32,370 nt of DNA from Streptomyces cavernicola. GTDB lineage: Bacteria; Actinomycetota; Actinomycetes; Streptomycetales; Streptomycetaceae. The notes beneath the pieces were generated by a model. The model ran no database searches and was not told the origin of the DNA. It worked only from the letters and a program-made list of their open reading frames with translations. Positions 7,514-15,303 of this stretch are shown piece by piece (positions within the stretch are counted from its first letter, which is position 1; every line of letters begins with the position of its first letter). Position numbers and translations under genes: made by a program. Location of the stretch: positions 1-32,370 of the forward strand of contig NZ_JASCIQ010000062.1 in the NCBI RefSeq assembly GCF_029968035.1. The letters are read 5' to 3'.

Positions 7514-8221
7514 TCAGGGTTCGATGAGGCCGGAGCGGATCGCGTACCGGGTGAGTTCGAGGCGGTCGCGCAGGCCGAGTTTCTGCAGCAGGTTGGCGCG
7601 GTGGCGTTCGACGGTCTTGGGACTGATGACGAGCAGGTCCGCGATCTGCTGCGAGGTGTGGCCCTCGGCGACCAGCTTGAGGACCTCCTCCTCGCGGTCC
7701 GTGATCGCCTTCGTCCTCGGCGGAAGGTCCACGCCGCCCCCGCCGCCGCTGTTCTTCGCGCGGTCGAGGAGGTTCCGGATCAGGGTGTTGACCGTGCCCG
7801 GGTAGATGAACGGCTCGTCCCGCATCGCCGCCCGGCAGGCCTCGACGAGATCGCGGTCCGCGACCGACTTGAGGACATAGCCGCAGGCCCCGGCCCGCAG
7901 CGCCTCGAAGAAGTACTGCTCGTTGTCGTACATCGTCAGGATCAGAACGCGGGTCTCCGGGCACAGCCGGGCCAGCTCGCGCGCCGCCTGCAGTCCGGTG
8001 AGGCGCGGCATCGCGATGTCGAGGATCGCCAGGTCGGGGGCGTCGGCGCGGGCCCGCTCGACGGCCTCGGCGCCGTCCCCGGCCTCCGCGACCACCGTCA
8101 GATCCGGCTCGCTGTCGAGGATGAGCCGCACTCCTCGGCGTACGAGCGCGTGGTCGTCGGCGAGCAGGATGCGCACGGGGCCGGGGCCGGGGCCGGGGCC
8201 GGGGGAGCGGGACAGGGACAC
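7514..8221 (-). CDS. NarL/FixJ-type response regulator (orphan)
   Basis: This two-component response regulator has an N-terminal receiver domain (VRILLADDHALVRRG; phospho-acceptor Asp in LAILDIAMPRLTG; conserved Lys in GYVLKSVAD) and a C-terminal LuxR HTH (ITDREEEVLKLVAEGHTSQQIADLL, SPKTVERHRANLLQKL). The GTG at 8221 is chosen because GAGGAG lies 11 nt upstream. This gives 235 aa including a Pro-Gly repeat before the receiver. A GTG at 8176 directly before RILLADDH is the alternative but is preceded only by CCCCGG repeats. No histidine kinase is adjacent, so its partner must be encoded elsewhere. It is divergent from the PAP2/kinase fusion. Confidence 0.9.
   Translation of the reverse strand: MSLSRSPGPGPGPGPVRILLADDHALVRRGVRLILDSEPDLTVVAEAGDGAEAVERARADAPDLAILDIAMPRLTGLQAARELARLCPETRVLILTMYDNEQYFFEALRAGACGYVLKSVADRDLVEACRAAMRDEPFIYPGTVNTLIRNLLDRAKNSGGGGGVDLPPRTKAITDREEEVLKLVAEGHTSQQIADLLVISPKTVERHRANLLQKLGLRDRLELTRYAIRSGLIEP
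8177..8205. repeat. GGGGCC hexanucleotide repeat
   Basis: Four perfect GGGGCC units (8177-8200) are followed by GGGGG, giving five consecutive G-runs on the plus strand. It lies in the extreme 5' part of the response-regulator gene, or just upstream of it if the later start is used, and encodes Pro-Gly repeats. The G-runs are capable of forming a G-quadruplex. Confidence 0.9.
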
Positions 8222-8298
8222 AGGGGCGCGGGCTCCTCGGGTCGAGTGGGTGCGGTGCTGCGGCCAGCCTCCGTGCTCCGCACCCGATCTGTCCATCG

Positions 8299-8332
8299 GG
8301 GCCCGGAACGTGCCACGGGCCCGGAACGTGCC
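8299..8332. repeat. 18-bp tandem direct repeat in divergent promoter region
   Basis: The 16-nt word GGGCCCGGAACGTGCC occurs at 8299-8314 and again at 8317-8332, an 18-bp period. It lies in the 174-bp gap between the response regulator and the divergent PAP2/kinase gene. Each copy holds GGAAC, which resembles an ECF sigma -35 element. It could be a paired regulator site or a duplicated promoter element; neither is shown. Confidence 0.6.
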
Positions 8333-8395
8333 GGGGGTCCGGCCGTTCGACCGCCTGACGGAGACGGGACCGCGGCCGCCGGGTATCAAGGAGGC

Positions 8396-9973
8396 ATGGC
8401 CACCACCGCGTACCGCTCCGTCCGCTCCCTGCGCAGCCTCCTCCGGCACGCCGACCACGCCGTGTTCCGGCAGGTCGCGGTGCGGTCCTGGCCGGCCGCC
8501 GAGCCCGTGCTCCCACGGCTGAGCCGGGCCGCGAACCACGGGCTCCTGTGGGGCGGCGCGGCCGTCGGCATGTGGGCGCTCGGCGGGGCGCGCGGGCGCA
8601 GGGCCGCCGTGCGGGGCATCGCCTCGCTCGCCCTCGCCTCGGCGACCGTGAACACCCTCGGCAAGGGCGCGGTGCGCCGCTCCCGCCCCGTCCTCGACGC
8701 CGTGCCCGTCATCCGGCACCTGCCGCACCAGCCGCTGACCAGCAGTTTCCCCTCCGGCCACTCGGCCTCCGCGGCCGCGTTCGCGGCGGGTGCGGCGCTG
8801 GAGTCGCGTGGCTGGGGCTCTGCCCTGGCCCCGGTGGCGTTCTCCGTCGCGTTCTCCCGCATCTACACCGGGGTGCACTACCCGAGCGACGTGCTGGTCG
8901 GCGCCGCCCTCGGTGTGACCGCCGCTTTCGCCGTACGCGGCCTCGTGCCCTCGCGCGACCAGCTGCCGCCGCCCGCCCGCCGGCAGGTGGACGCCCCGGC
9001 GCTCCCGGACGGCGACGGCCTGTACGTCGTCGTCAACCCCTCGTCCGGAGCGCAGCCTCAACTCCTCGACCCCGTACGCCAGTTGAAGTCTCTCCTGCCG
9101 CAGGCGGAGGTGGTCCTGCACGACGAGAAGAGCGGGCCGCTGCCCGAGGTCCTGGCGGCCGCGGCCGAGGACGCGGCCCGCAAGGGCGGGGTGCTCGGCG
9201 TGTGCGGCGGCGACGGCACGGTCAACGCGGCCGTCGAGCCCGCGCTCAGGTACGGGGTGCCGCTGCTCGTGCTGCCCGGCGGCACGTTCAACCACTTCGC
9301 GTCCGACCTGGGCGTCGACACGGTCCCGGACGCCTGCGCGGCGCTCGCCACCGGCCAGGCCGTACGCGTCGACGTGGGCCGCGTCACCCCGCTCACCGAC
9401 CCGTCCGCGGCGGCGGAGGCGGAGGCCGGGGCGGCCGAACCTGCGTACTTCCTCAACACGTTCAGCCTCGGCGCGTACCCGGAGCTCGTCCGCCACCGCG
9501 AGCACTGGTCGCCGCGGATCGGCGGGCCCGCCGCGACGCTCCTCGGCATCGCGAGGATCCTGCGCACCGCGCACCCGATGCGGGCCGTGGTGAACGGCCG
9601 CCGCCGCGCCATGTGGCTGCTCTTCGCCGGCAACGGCGTCTACCGCAGCCTCGGCATCACCCCGGTCCGCCGCCACGACCTCGCCGACGGGCTGCTCGAC
9701 ATCCGCATCGCGCACGCCGGCCGCCTCGCCCGCACCCGCCTGCTCGCCACCGCCCTGGTCGGCGGGGTGGCCAGGACCCGCACGTACGCGGCCGCGCATG
9801 TGCCCCGGCTCCTGGTGTCGAGCCTGGCCGAGGGCACACGCATGGCGTACGACGGGGAGGTCGTCGCCGCCCCGCGGGCCTTCCGCGTCGACAAGCTGCC
9901 GGAGTCCCTGACGGTGTACCGGCCCCTTGCCGCGCCGCCGGACCTGGACCAGCCCGAGCACTCCGGTACGTGA
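8396..9973 (+). CDS. PAP2 phosphatase / diacylglycerol-kinase-like fusion
   Basis: This 525-aa membrane-associated lipid enzyme has two catalytic domains. The N-terminal PAP2 domain has all three motifs: KGAVRRSRP (90-98), PSGH (119-122) and SRIYTGVHYPSD (154-165). The C-terminal DAGK/sphingosine-kinase-type domain starts at about 208 (GLYVVVNPSSG) and has GGDGTVN (271-277) and PGGTFNHFA (294-302). The pairing suggests interconversion of phosphorylated and dephosphorylated lipids such as phosphatidate and diacylglycerol or a polyprenyl-phosphate. ATG 8396 is the only sensible start, but AAGGAGG ends 1 nt before it, an unusually short spacing. It ends in a strong bidirectional terminator. Confidence 0.92.
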   Translation: MATTAYRSVRSLRSLLRHADHAVFRQVAVRSWPAAEPVLPRLSRAANHGLLWGGAAVGMWALGGARGRRAAVRGIASLALASATVNTLGKGAVRRSRPVLDAVPVIRHLPHQPLTSSFPSGHSASAAAFAAGAALESRGWGSALAPVAFSVAFSRIYTGVHYPSDVLVGAALGVTAAFAVRGLVPSRDQLPPPARRQVDAPALPDGDGLYVVVNPSSGAQPQLLDPVRQLKSLLPQAEVVLHDEKSGPLPEVLAAAAEDAARKGGVLGVCGGDGTVNAAVEPALRYGVPLLVLPGGTFNHFASDLGVDTVPDACAALATGQAVRVDVGRVTPLTDPSAAAEAEAGAAEPAYFLNTFSLGAYPELVRHREHWSPRIGGPAATLLGIARILRTAHPMRAVVNGRRRAMWLLFAGNGVYRSLGITPVRRHDLADGLLDIRIAHAGRLARTRLLATALVGGVARTRTYAAAHVPRLLVSSLAEGTRMAYDGEVVAAPRAFRVDKLPESLTVYRPLAAPPDLDQPEHSGT

Positions 9974-9979
9974 AACGCG

Positions 9980-10027
9980 CACCGCCCGGCCCGCCGCCCC
10001 TCGGAGGGAACGGCGGACCGGGCGGTG
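9980..10027. terminator. Bidirectional hairpin terminator
   Basis: The arms CACCGCCCGG-C-CCGCCG (9980-9996) and CGGCGG-A-CCGGGCGGTG (10011-10027) pair over 17 positions with one mismatch and a 14-nt loop. It sits between two convergent genes, the PAP2/kinase fusion (plus) and GAPDH (minus). There is no T-run on either side. Confidence 0.85.
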
Positions 10028-10084
10028 TGACGCCTGGCAACCCGAGCCGAAGCGGCCTGAGTTGAGACTGCCTCAGCCGAAAGG

Positions 10085-11539
10085 TCAGGCGGCCGGGGCC
10101 GGGTACGTCGGGTACTCGACGCCCGAGACGTGCTGGACGACGCGGATGACCTGGCACGAGTAGCCGAACTCGTTGTCGTACCAGAGGTAGAGGATCGCGT
10201 TGTCGCCGTCGACCTTGGTGGCGCCGGCGTCGACGATCGAGGAGTGGCGCGAGCCGACGAAGTCCATGGAGACGGCGTCCGGCGCGGTCGTGAAGTCGAT
10301 CTGGCGCTTCAGCGGCGAGTTCAGCGAGACGTCGCGCAGGTACTCCAGGACCTCTTCGCGGTTGGTCTCGCGGCCCAGGCGCAGGCTGAGGATCGCGATC
10401 GAGACGTCCGGCACGGGCACGCGGATCGAGGAGCCGGTGATCGGCGCCTTCAGGTCCGGCAGGGCCTTCGCGACGGCCGAGGCGGCGCCCGTCTCCGTGA
10501 TCACCATGTTGAGCGGCGCGGAGCGGCCACGGCGGTCGGCCTTGTGGTAATTGTCCAGCAGGTTCTGGTCGTTGGTGAACGAGTGCACCGTCTCGACGTG
10601 ACCGCGCAGGACGCCGTACTCGTCGTCCATCGCCTTCAGCGGCGGCACGATCGCGTTGGTCGTGCAGGACGCGCAGGACAGGATCTGCTCGTCCGGCTTG
10701 ATCATGTCGTGGTTGACGCCGTGCACGATGTTCGGGACGTCGCCCTTGCCGGGGGCGGTCAGGACGACCTTGTCGATGCCCGGCCGCAGGTGCTTGGAGA
10801 GGCCCTCGCGGTCCCGCCACTTGCCCGTGTTGTCGATGAGGATGGCGTCCTTGATGCCGTACGCCGTGTAGTCGACCTCGGACGGGTCGTTGGCGTAGAT
10901 CACCTTGATCTCGTTGCCGTTGGCGACGATCGTGCTGTTCGCCTCGTCGACGGTGATCGTGCCCTGGAACTGGCCGTGGATCGAGTCGCGGCGCAGCAGC
11001 GAGGCGCGCTTCACGATGTCTTCGGCGGCCCGGTCGCCGCCGCCGCGCACGACGATGGCGCGCAGGCGCAGGCCGTTGCCGGAGCCGGCCTTCTCGATGA
11101 GGAGCCGGGCGACGAGGCGGCCGATGCGGCCGAAGCCGTACAGGACGACGTCCCGGCCGTCGCCGCGCTCGATCTTGTTCGCGCCGGTGGCGCCCGCGAC
11201 GGCTTCGGCGGTGAACTCCTCGACCGACAGACCGCGGTCGTCAGCGCCGTACGCCTCGGCGAGCAGGCCGATGTCGACCTGGGAGGGGCCGAGGTCGAGC
11301 GTGGTGAGCGCCTGCAGGAACGGCAGCGTCTCGGTGACCGAGAGCTCCACGCCCGCGATCTGCCGCGCGAACCGGTGCGTCTTCAGGATGCTGACCACCG
11401 ACTTGTTCACCAAGGAGCGGCTGTGCAGCAGGACGGTGACGTCCCGCTCGCGGTGCAGCTTCCCGATGATCGGGATCATCGACTCCGCGATCTCCTCGCG
11501 GTTTTTCCAGTTGGTGAACGAGTCCTCGTTGACAGTCAC
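10085..11539 (-). CDS. gap: Glyceraldehyde-3-phosphate dehydrogenase, long form
   Basis: This 484-aa GAPDH catalyses NAD(P)-dependent oxidation of glyceraldehyde-3-phosphate to 1,3-bisphosphoglycerate. The Rossmann motif YGFGRIGRLVARLL starts at about 134, the catalytic Cys is C292 in SCASCTTNAIVP, and the partner His is H319 in VHSFT. About 125 residues precede the Rossmann fold, where classical GAPDH (about 335 aa) has almost none. This longer form is known in Streptomyces and related bacteria. The start is GTG at 11539 with only a weak GAAAGA upstream. It is monocistronic between the convergent lipid-enzyme gene and the YciO-family gene. A Rex-like palindrome lies about 70 bp upstream. Confidence 0.95.
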   Translation of the reverse strand: MTVNEDSFTNWKNREEIAESMIPIIGKLHRERDVTVLLHSRSLVNKSVVSILKTHRFARQIAGVELSVTETLPFLQALTTLDLGPSQVDIGLLAEAYGADDRGLSVEEFTAEAVAGATGANKIERGDGRDVVLYGFGRIGRLVARLLIEKAGSGNGLRLRAIVVRGGGDRAAEDIVKRASLLRRDSIHGQFQGTITVDEANSTIVANGNEIKVIYANDPSEVDYTAYGIKDAILIDNTGKWRDREGLSKHLRPGIDKVVLTAPGKGDVPNIVHGVNHDMIKPDEQILSCASCTTNAIVPPLKAMDDEYGVLRGHVETVHSFTNDQNLLDNYHKADRRGRSAPLNMVITETGAASAVAKALPDLKAPITGSSIRVPVPDVSIAILSLRLGRETNREEVLEYLRDVSLNSPLKRQIDFTTAPDAVSMDFVGSRHSSIVDAGATKVDGDNAILYLWYDNEFGYSCQVIRVVQHVSGVEYPTYPAPAA

Positions 11540-11608
11540 GTTTTTATCTTTCGAGCTAGGCGGTGCTCATATGCTAACCCTCCCGCATTCGAGCCCGGCG
11601 TGCGGCCT

Positions 11609-11626
11609 TTGTGTCCCTGTTCACAC
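11609..11626. promoter_or_regulatory. Rex-like palindrome upstream of gap
   Basis: TTGTGTCCCTGTTCACAC resembles the Streptomyces Rex operator (TTGTGAAC-NN-GTTCACAA), differing at three of the sixteen defined positions. It is 70-87 bp before the gap start, in the gap/yciO-family intergenic region. Redox control of GAPDH would make sense, but the left half-site is poor. Confidence 0.3.
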
Positions 11627-11674
11627 TGGTTTGCCGCAGGGTTACGGGCCTGCGCGGGAGGGTGCTCGTGAGGC

Positions 11675-12295
11675 CTACTCGAAGAGCGTCGTGGGGCCCG
11701 CTCCGCGGCGGACGATCTCGGCGTCGCCGCCCGAGAAGTCGATCACCGTCGTCGGTTCGGTGCCGCAGTCACCGGAGTCGACCACCGAGTCCACGACGTG
11801 GTCGAGGCGCTCCTTGATCTCCCAGCCCTGCGTTAGCGGCTCCTCCTCGTCGGGCAGCAACAGCGTGCTGGAGAGCAGCGGTTCGCCGAGCTCGGCGAGG
11901 AGCGCCTGGGTGACCGTGTGGTCGGGGATGCGCACGCCCACCGTCTTCTTCTTCGGGTGCATCAGCTGGCGCGGCACCTCCTTCGTCGCGGGCAGGATGA
12001 AGGTGTAGCTGCCGGGGGTGGCCGCCTTGATCGCCCGGAACACGTCGTTGTCGAAGTAGACGAACTGGCCGAGCTGCGCGAAGTTCTCGCAGACCAGGGT
12101 GAAGTGGTGGCGCTCGTCGAGGTTGCGGATCGAGCGGATGCGGCCGATGCCCTCACGGTTGCCGAGCTGGCAGCCGAGGGCGTAACAGGAGTCCGTCGGG
12201 TAGGCGACCAGGGCTCCGGAGCGGATGTCGTCCGCCACGTTGCCGATGATGCGCCGCTGCGGATTGTCGGGGTGCACGTCGAAGTACTTCGCCAT
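11675..12295 (-). CDS. YciO/Sua5/YrdC-family protein
   Basis: This 206-aa single-domain YrdC-fold protein resembles E. coli YciO along its whole length: MAKYFDVHPDNPQRRII, VAYPTDSCYALGC, TFILPATKEVPRQLMHPKKKTVGVRIPDH and PTTVIDFSGGDAEIVRRG. The fold binds nucleotide and L-threonine in TsaC/Sua5 enzymes, which make threonylcarbamoyl-AMP for tRNA t6A. YciO is a paralogue whose in vivo role is less certain, so annotation as the t6A synthase would be too strong. The start ATG at 12295 matches the conserved N-terminus. It lies between gap and the tetR-family gene on the same strand with its own spacing. Confidence 0.93.
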   Translation of the reverse strand: MAKYFDVHPDNPQRRIIGNVADDIRSGALVAYPTDSCYALGCQLGNREGIGRIRSIRNLDERHHFTLVCENFAQLGQFVYFDNDVFRAIKAATPGSYTFILPATKEVPRQLMHPKKKTVGVRIPDHTVTQALLAELGEPLLSSTLLLPDEEEPLTQGWEIKERLDHVVDSVVDSGDCGTEPTTVIDFSGGDAEIVRRGAGPTTLFE

Positions 12296-12332
12296 TGGCC
12301 GAGCGTATGGGATCGGGGCCGCGCGCGAGCCC

Positions 12333-12935
12333 TCACTCGCTGATCGCGCCGAGGAGCGTACGGGCGCACAGCTCCCGCACCTCGTCGCGGCCGAGATCCG
12401 GCTCGTCCAGCCAGTCCAGGCAGACCGTCACCAGGAACGCCAGCCAGCCGCGCACCGCGAGCCGCAGCGCCGGGCCGCCCGGCGCAGCGGACGGGCGGGA
12501 CTCCGCGAGGGCCCCGAGGATCTGCTGCTCCTGCGCGGCGAGGCTCGCCCGGTACACCTCGCGCACCGTCGGATCGCCAGCCGCCTCGGCGCGGTGAAAG
12601 GCGCGGAAGCCCTCGGCGTGCTGCTCGACGTAGGAGAGGAACAGGTCGATGCCCGCGTCGATCTGCTCGCGCAGCGGGCGGCCCGGCACGGCCGCGGTCA
12701 GCCGCAGCATGCGCTCGCTCTCGTGCCGTACGACGGCGGCGAAGAACTCCCGTTTCGTCGGGAAGTAGTGGTAGAGCAGGCCGCGCGAGACGCCCGCGAT
12801 CTCGGCGACCTCCTCTATCCATACGTCGTCGTACGGGCTGCGCGCGAAGAGCCGCGAGCCGACCGCGAGCAGCTGCTCGCGGCGCTCCTCGGTGCTCAGC
12901 CGGCGGCGGGTGCGTGCGCTGCGGTTCGCTGGCAT
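12333..12935 (-). CDS. TetR-family regulator
   Basis: This 200-aa regulator has an N-terminal HTH (STEERREQLLAVGSRLFARSPYDDVWIEEVAEIAGVSRGLLYHYFPTKREFF split over residues 13-60; recognition helix VSRGLLYHYF) and a C-terminal all-helical ligand domain. The start at 12935 (MPANRSARTRRRL) is preferred to the longer frame at 13052, which would run through the divergent promoter. It is divergent from the P450 gene, with a palindrome in the 155-bp gap, so it probably represses the P450 and itself. The ligand may be hydrophobic but cannot be named. Confidence 0.9.
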   Translation of the reverse strand: MPANRSARTRRRLSTEERREQLLAVGSRLFARSPYDDVWIEEVAEIAGVSRGLLYHYFPTKREFFAAVVRHESERMLRLTAAVPGRPLREQIDAGIDLFLSYVEQHAEGFRAFHRAEAAGDPTVREVYRASLAAQEQQILGALAESRPSAAPGGPALRLAVRGWLAFLVTVCLDWLDEPDLGRDEVRELCARTLLGAISE

Positions 12936-13033
12936 GGCAAGGACCGTACTCGACGCGCTCCCGGAGCCGTCCGGGATGTTCCGGCCGTACGTCCTTGACG
13001 GCGATTCGGCGGCGCGACCACACTGGTCGGGAG

Positions 13034-13055
13034 CTATTGAACTCGAATCCAATAG
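13034..13055. promoter_or_regulatory. Candidate TetR operator
   Basis: Inverted arms CTATTG (13034-13039) and CAATAG (13050-13055) flank a 10-nt spacer with TCGA at the exact centre. It is AT-rich against very GC-rich surroundings and overlaps a possible -35 hexamer TTGAAC (13037-13042) for the P450. It lies 35 bp before the P450 start and 98 bp before the TetR start. Confidence 0.55.
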
Positions 13056-13090
13056 TGCAATCGGCGGTCGTGGCAGGGGAGTTGGGGCAG

Positions 13091-14554
13091 ATGGCGCAGA
13101 TCACCGAGGCGGCGGCACCGGACGGGGGCGCCGCGCTGCCCAAGGGCTTCCGCAGCGCGCAGCAGGGCTGGCCGGAGCTCGACCGCATCCCGCACCCGCC
13201 GCGCCGGATCCCGCTGCTCGGCGACGTGGTCGGGGCGACCGTGCGCAGGCCCGTGCAGGACTCGATGCGGTTCGCCCGCGAGCTCGGCCCGATCTTCCGG
13301 CGCAAGGCCTTCGGCAAGGAGATCGTCTTCGTCGGCGGGGCCGCCCTCGCCGCGGACCTGGCGGACGAGTCCCGGTTCGCGAAGCACGTCGGGCTCGGCG
13401 TCGCCAACCTGCGGCCGGTCGCCGGGGACGGCCTCTTCACCGCGTACAACCACGAGCCCAACTGGCAGCTCGCGCACGACGTTCTCGCGCCCGGCTTCCA
13501 CCGGGACGCCATGGCCGGGTACCACCGGCTGATGCTCGACGTGGCCGGGCGGCTCACCGAGCGCTGGGACGAGCGGGAGCGCGCGGGCCGGGCGGTGGAC
13601 GTGCCCGGGGACATGACGAAACTGACCCTGGAGACCATCGCGCGCACCGGATTCGGGTACGACTTCGGCTCGTTCGAGCGGGAGCGCCCGCACCCCTTCG
13701 TGACCGCGATGGTCGGCACCCTCGCCTTCGCGCAGCGCCGCAACGTGGTGCCCGGCCCGCTCGCCCCGCTCGTGCTGCGCGCGGCGACCCGGCGCAACGA
13801 GGCGGACATGGCGTACCTCAACCGCACCGTCGACGAGGTCGTCGCCGCGCGGCAGGCCGAGGGCGGCGGCGGTGAACTGCGGGACCTGCTCGACCGGATG
13901 CTGCAGGTCGCCCACCCCGAGACGGGGGAGCGGCTCACCGCCGAGAACATCCGGCGGCAGGTCATCACGTTCCTCGTCGCCGGGCACGAGACCACCTCCG
14001 GCGCGCTCTCCTTCGCCCTGCACCACCTCGCCCGCGACCGCCAGGTCCTCGCCCGCGCGCAGGAAGAGGTGGACCGGGTCTGGGCGGGCAAGTCGGAACC
14101 GGCGTACGAGGACGTGGCGAAGCTGCGCTATCTGCGGCGGGTCCTGGACGAGTCGCTGCGCCTGTGGCCGACCGCGCCCGGCTTCGCCCGCGAGGCGCGG
14201 CACGACACGGTGCTCGGCGGTGAGCATCCGATGCGGCGCGGGGCGTGGGCGCTCGTCCTCGCGATGAGCATGCACCGCGACCCGGAGGCGTGGGGGCCGG
14301 ACGCGGACTCCTTCGACCCGGACCGCTTCGACCCGAAGGCGGTACGGGCGCGTCCCGCGCATGTGTTCAAGCCGTTCGGGACGGGGGCGCGGGCGTGCAT
14401 CGGGCGTCAGTTCGCGCTGCATGAGGCGACGTTGGTGCTCGGGTTGTTGTTGCGGCGCTACGACTTGCGGGGGGAGCCGGGGTATCGGTTGCGGGTCGCG
14501 GAGCGGTTGACGTTGATGCCGGAGGGGTTGAGGCTCAACTTGTCCCGCCGCTGA
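13091..14554 (+). CDS. Cytochrome P450, CYP102-like haem domain without reductase
   Basis: This 487-aa P450 monooxygenase has the I-helix AGHETT (297-302), the ExxR motif ESLRLWP (E354, R357), and the haem loop FGTGARACIGRQFALHEATLVLG with axial Cys436. The haem-loop and L-helix pattern resembles the CYP102 (P450 BM3) haem domain and CYP147-type proteins more than class I soluble Streptomyces P450s. The reading frame ends straight after the haem domain, so there is no fused reductase and no adjacent ferredoxin; the electron donor must be elsewhere. The start is ATG 13091, with GGGGAG 9 nt upstream. A fatty-acid-like substrate is possible by family. The last 150 bp use TTG for leucine unusually often. 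Confidence 0.92.
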   Translation: MAQITEAAAPDGGAALPKGFRSAQQGWPELDRIPHPPRRIPLLGDVVGATVRRPVQDSMRFARELGPIFRRKAFGKEIVFVGGAALAADLADESRFAKHVGLGVANLRPVAGDGLFTAYNHEPNWQLAHDVLAPGFHRDAMAGYHRLMLDVAGRLTERWDERERAGRAVDVPGDMTKLTLETIARTGFGYDFGSFERERPHPFVTAMVGTLAFAQRRNVVPGPLAPLVLRAATRRNEADMAYLNRTVDEVVAARQAEGGGGELRDLLDRMLQVAHPETGERLTAENIRRQVITFLVAGHETTSGALSFALHHLARDRQVLARAQEEVDRVWAGKSEPAYEDVAKLRYLRRVLDESLRLWPTAPGFAREARHDTVLGGEHPMRRGAWALVLAMSMHRDPEAWGPDADSFDPDRFDPKAVRARPAHVFKPFGTGARACIGRQFALHEATLVLGLLLRRYDLRGEPGYRLRVAERLTLMPEGLRLNLSRR

Positions 14555-14636
14555 GTTCTCTCCCGGGGCCTACCGCCCCCGAACCCCCACCTGCGGCTGC
14601 CGCCCCCCCCTCGCGCCCCTGCCTGGGGGTGTCGCC

Positions 14637-15130
14637 CCCGGACCCCGCTTCGGGGCTTCGCCCCGTCCCTGGCCGTCGTTCGGCTGCCGGCTTCGTCGTG
14701 GTTGCTCGCGCAGTTCCCCGCGCCCCTGAAGGACCCGGGGCTTCACCCCGAAGCCCTGGGCCGGTCGTTCGTCTGCCACGCTGTCGTGGCTGATCGCGCA
14801 GTTCCCCGCGCCCCCCCCAAAAGCCCCGGCCGTCGTTCGGCACTCCGACCGTCGTGGCCGGTCGCGCAGTTCCCCGCGCCCCTGTTCGGGGCTTCGCCCC
14901 GTCCCCGGCCGTTGTTCGGCTTTCCCGCAGTGGTGGCTGGTCGCGCCCACGCGGCGGAGCCGCACATGTCACAGCCCCGCGCCCCTTAAAGCCCGCCCCT
15001 CCCCGGCAAATCCAGTCCTACCCCGCCAAATTCAGCCCCTCTGGCGTTTGAGGAGCGGGGGTCTGGGGGCTGGCCCCCAGGAGCCGACGGCAGTCTTTCG
15101 GGAAGGGGCGGGGAGGGGATCAAGGCGGGG
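14637..15130. repeat. Intergenic repeat cassette, locus 2
   Basis: The gap 14555-15290 between the P450 and mutA has no supported gene. It holds three A units with the core GCGCAGTTCCCCGCGCCCC (ending near 14730, 14815 and 14882), a fourth diverged copy (about 14887-14990), a B unit (TTCAGCCCCTCTGGCGTTTG at 15031, with a GGGGGCTGGCCCCC hairpin), and a C unit (CCGACGGCAGTCTTTCGGG from 15084). Further GGGGC hairpins follow to about 15180. The A units are separated by GGGGCTTCGCCCC hairpins. Confidence 0.85.
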
Positions 15131-15290
15131 TCCGGGGCGGAGGCCCGGGGAGTGGGGGGCGGGGGCGTAGCCCCCGGGGTTGTTCTCGGGGCGAGCGGCG
15201 CGATAGGTCACCGCGGTCGCGTGATCAAGAGCCGCCCGGAGAGGGCAAGGTCACAGCGGTTGGCACTGCTGCTCGGCTGTGAACGTGCCC

Positions 15291-15296
15291 TAACAT
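15291..15296 (+). promoter_or_regulatory. -10 element for leaderless mutA
   Basis: TAACAT (TANNNT) lies at -13 to -8 relative to the mutA ATG, so the predicted start of transcription coincides with the start codon. No Shine-Dalgarno precedes mutA (CATCCGAGCC). No convincing -35 is present at 17-18 nt spacing; TTGGCA at 15260 is too far. Confidence 0.5.
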
Positions 15297-15303
15297 CCGA
15301 GCC

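Noticed and set aside
14702..15051. Small frames in the P450-mutA gap
   Set aside because: The same repeat-derived peptide (VAQFPAPL, AVPRAP) appears at each repeat locus, so it reflects the DNA repeat, not a gene.
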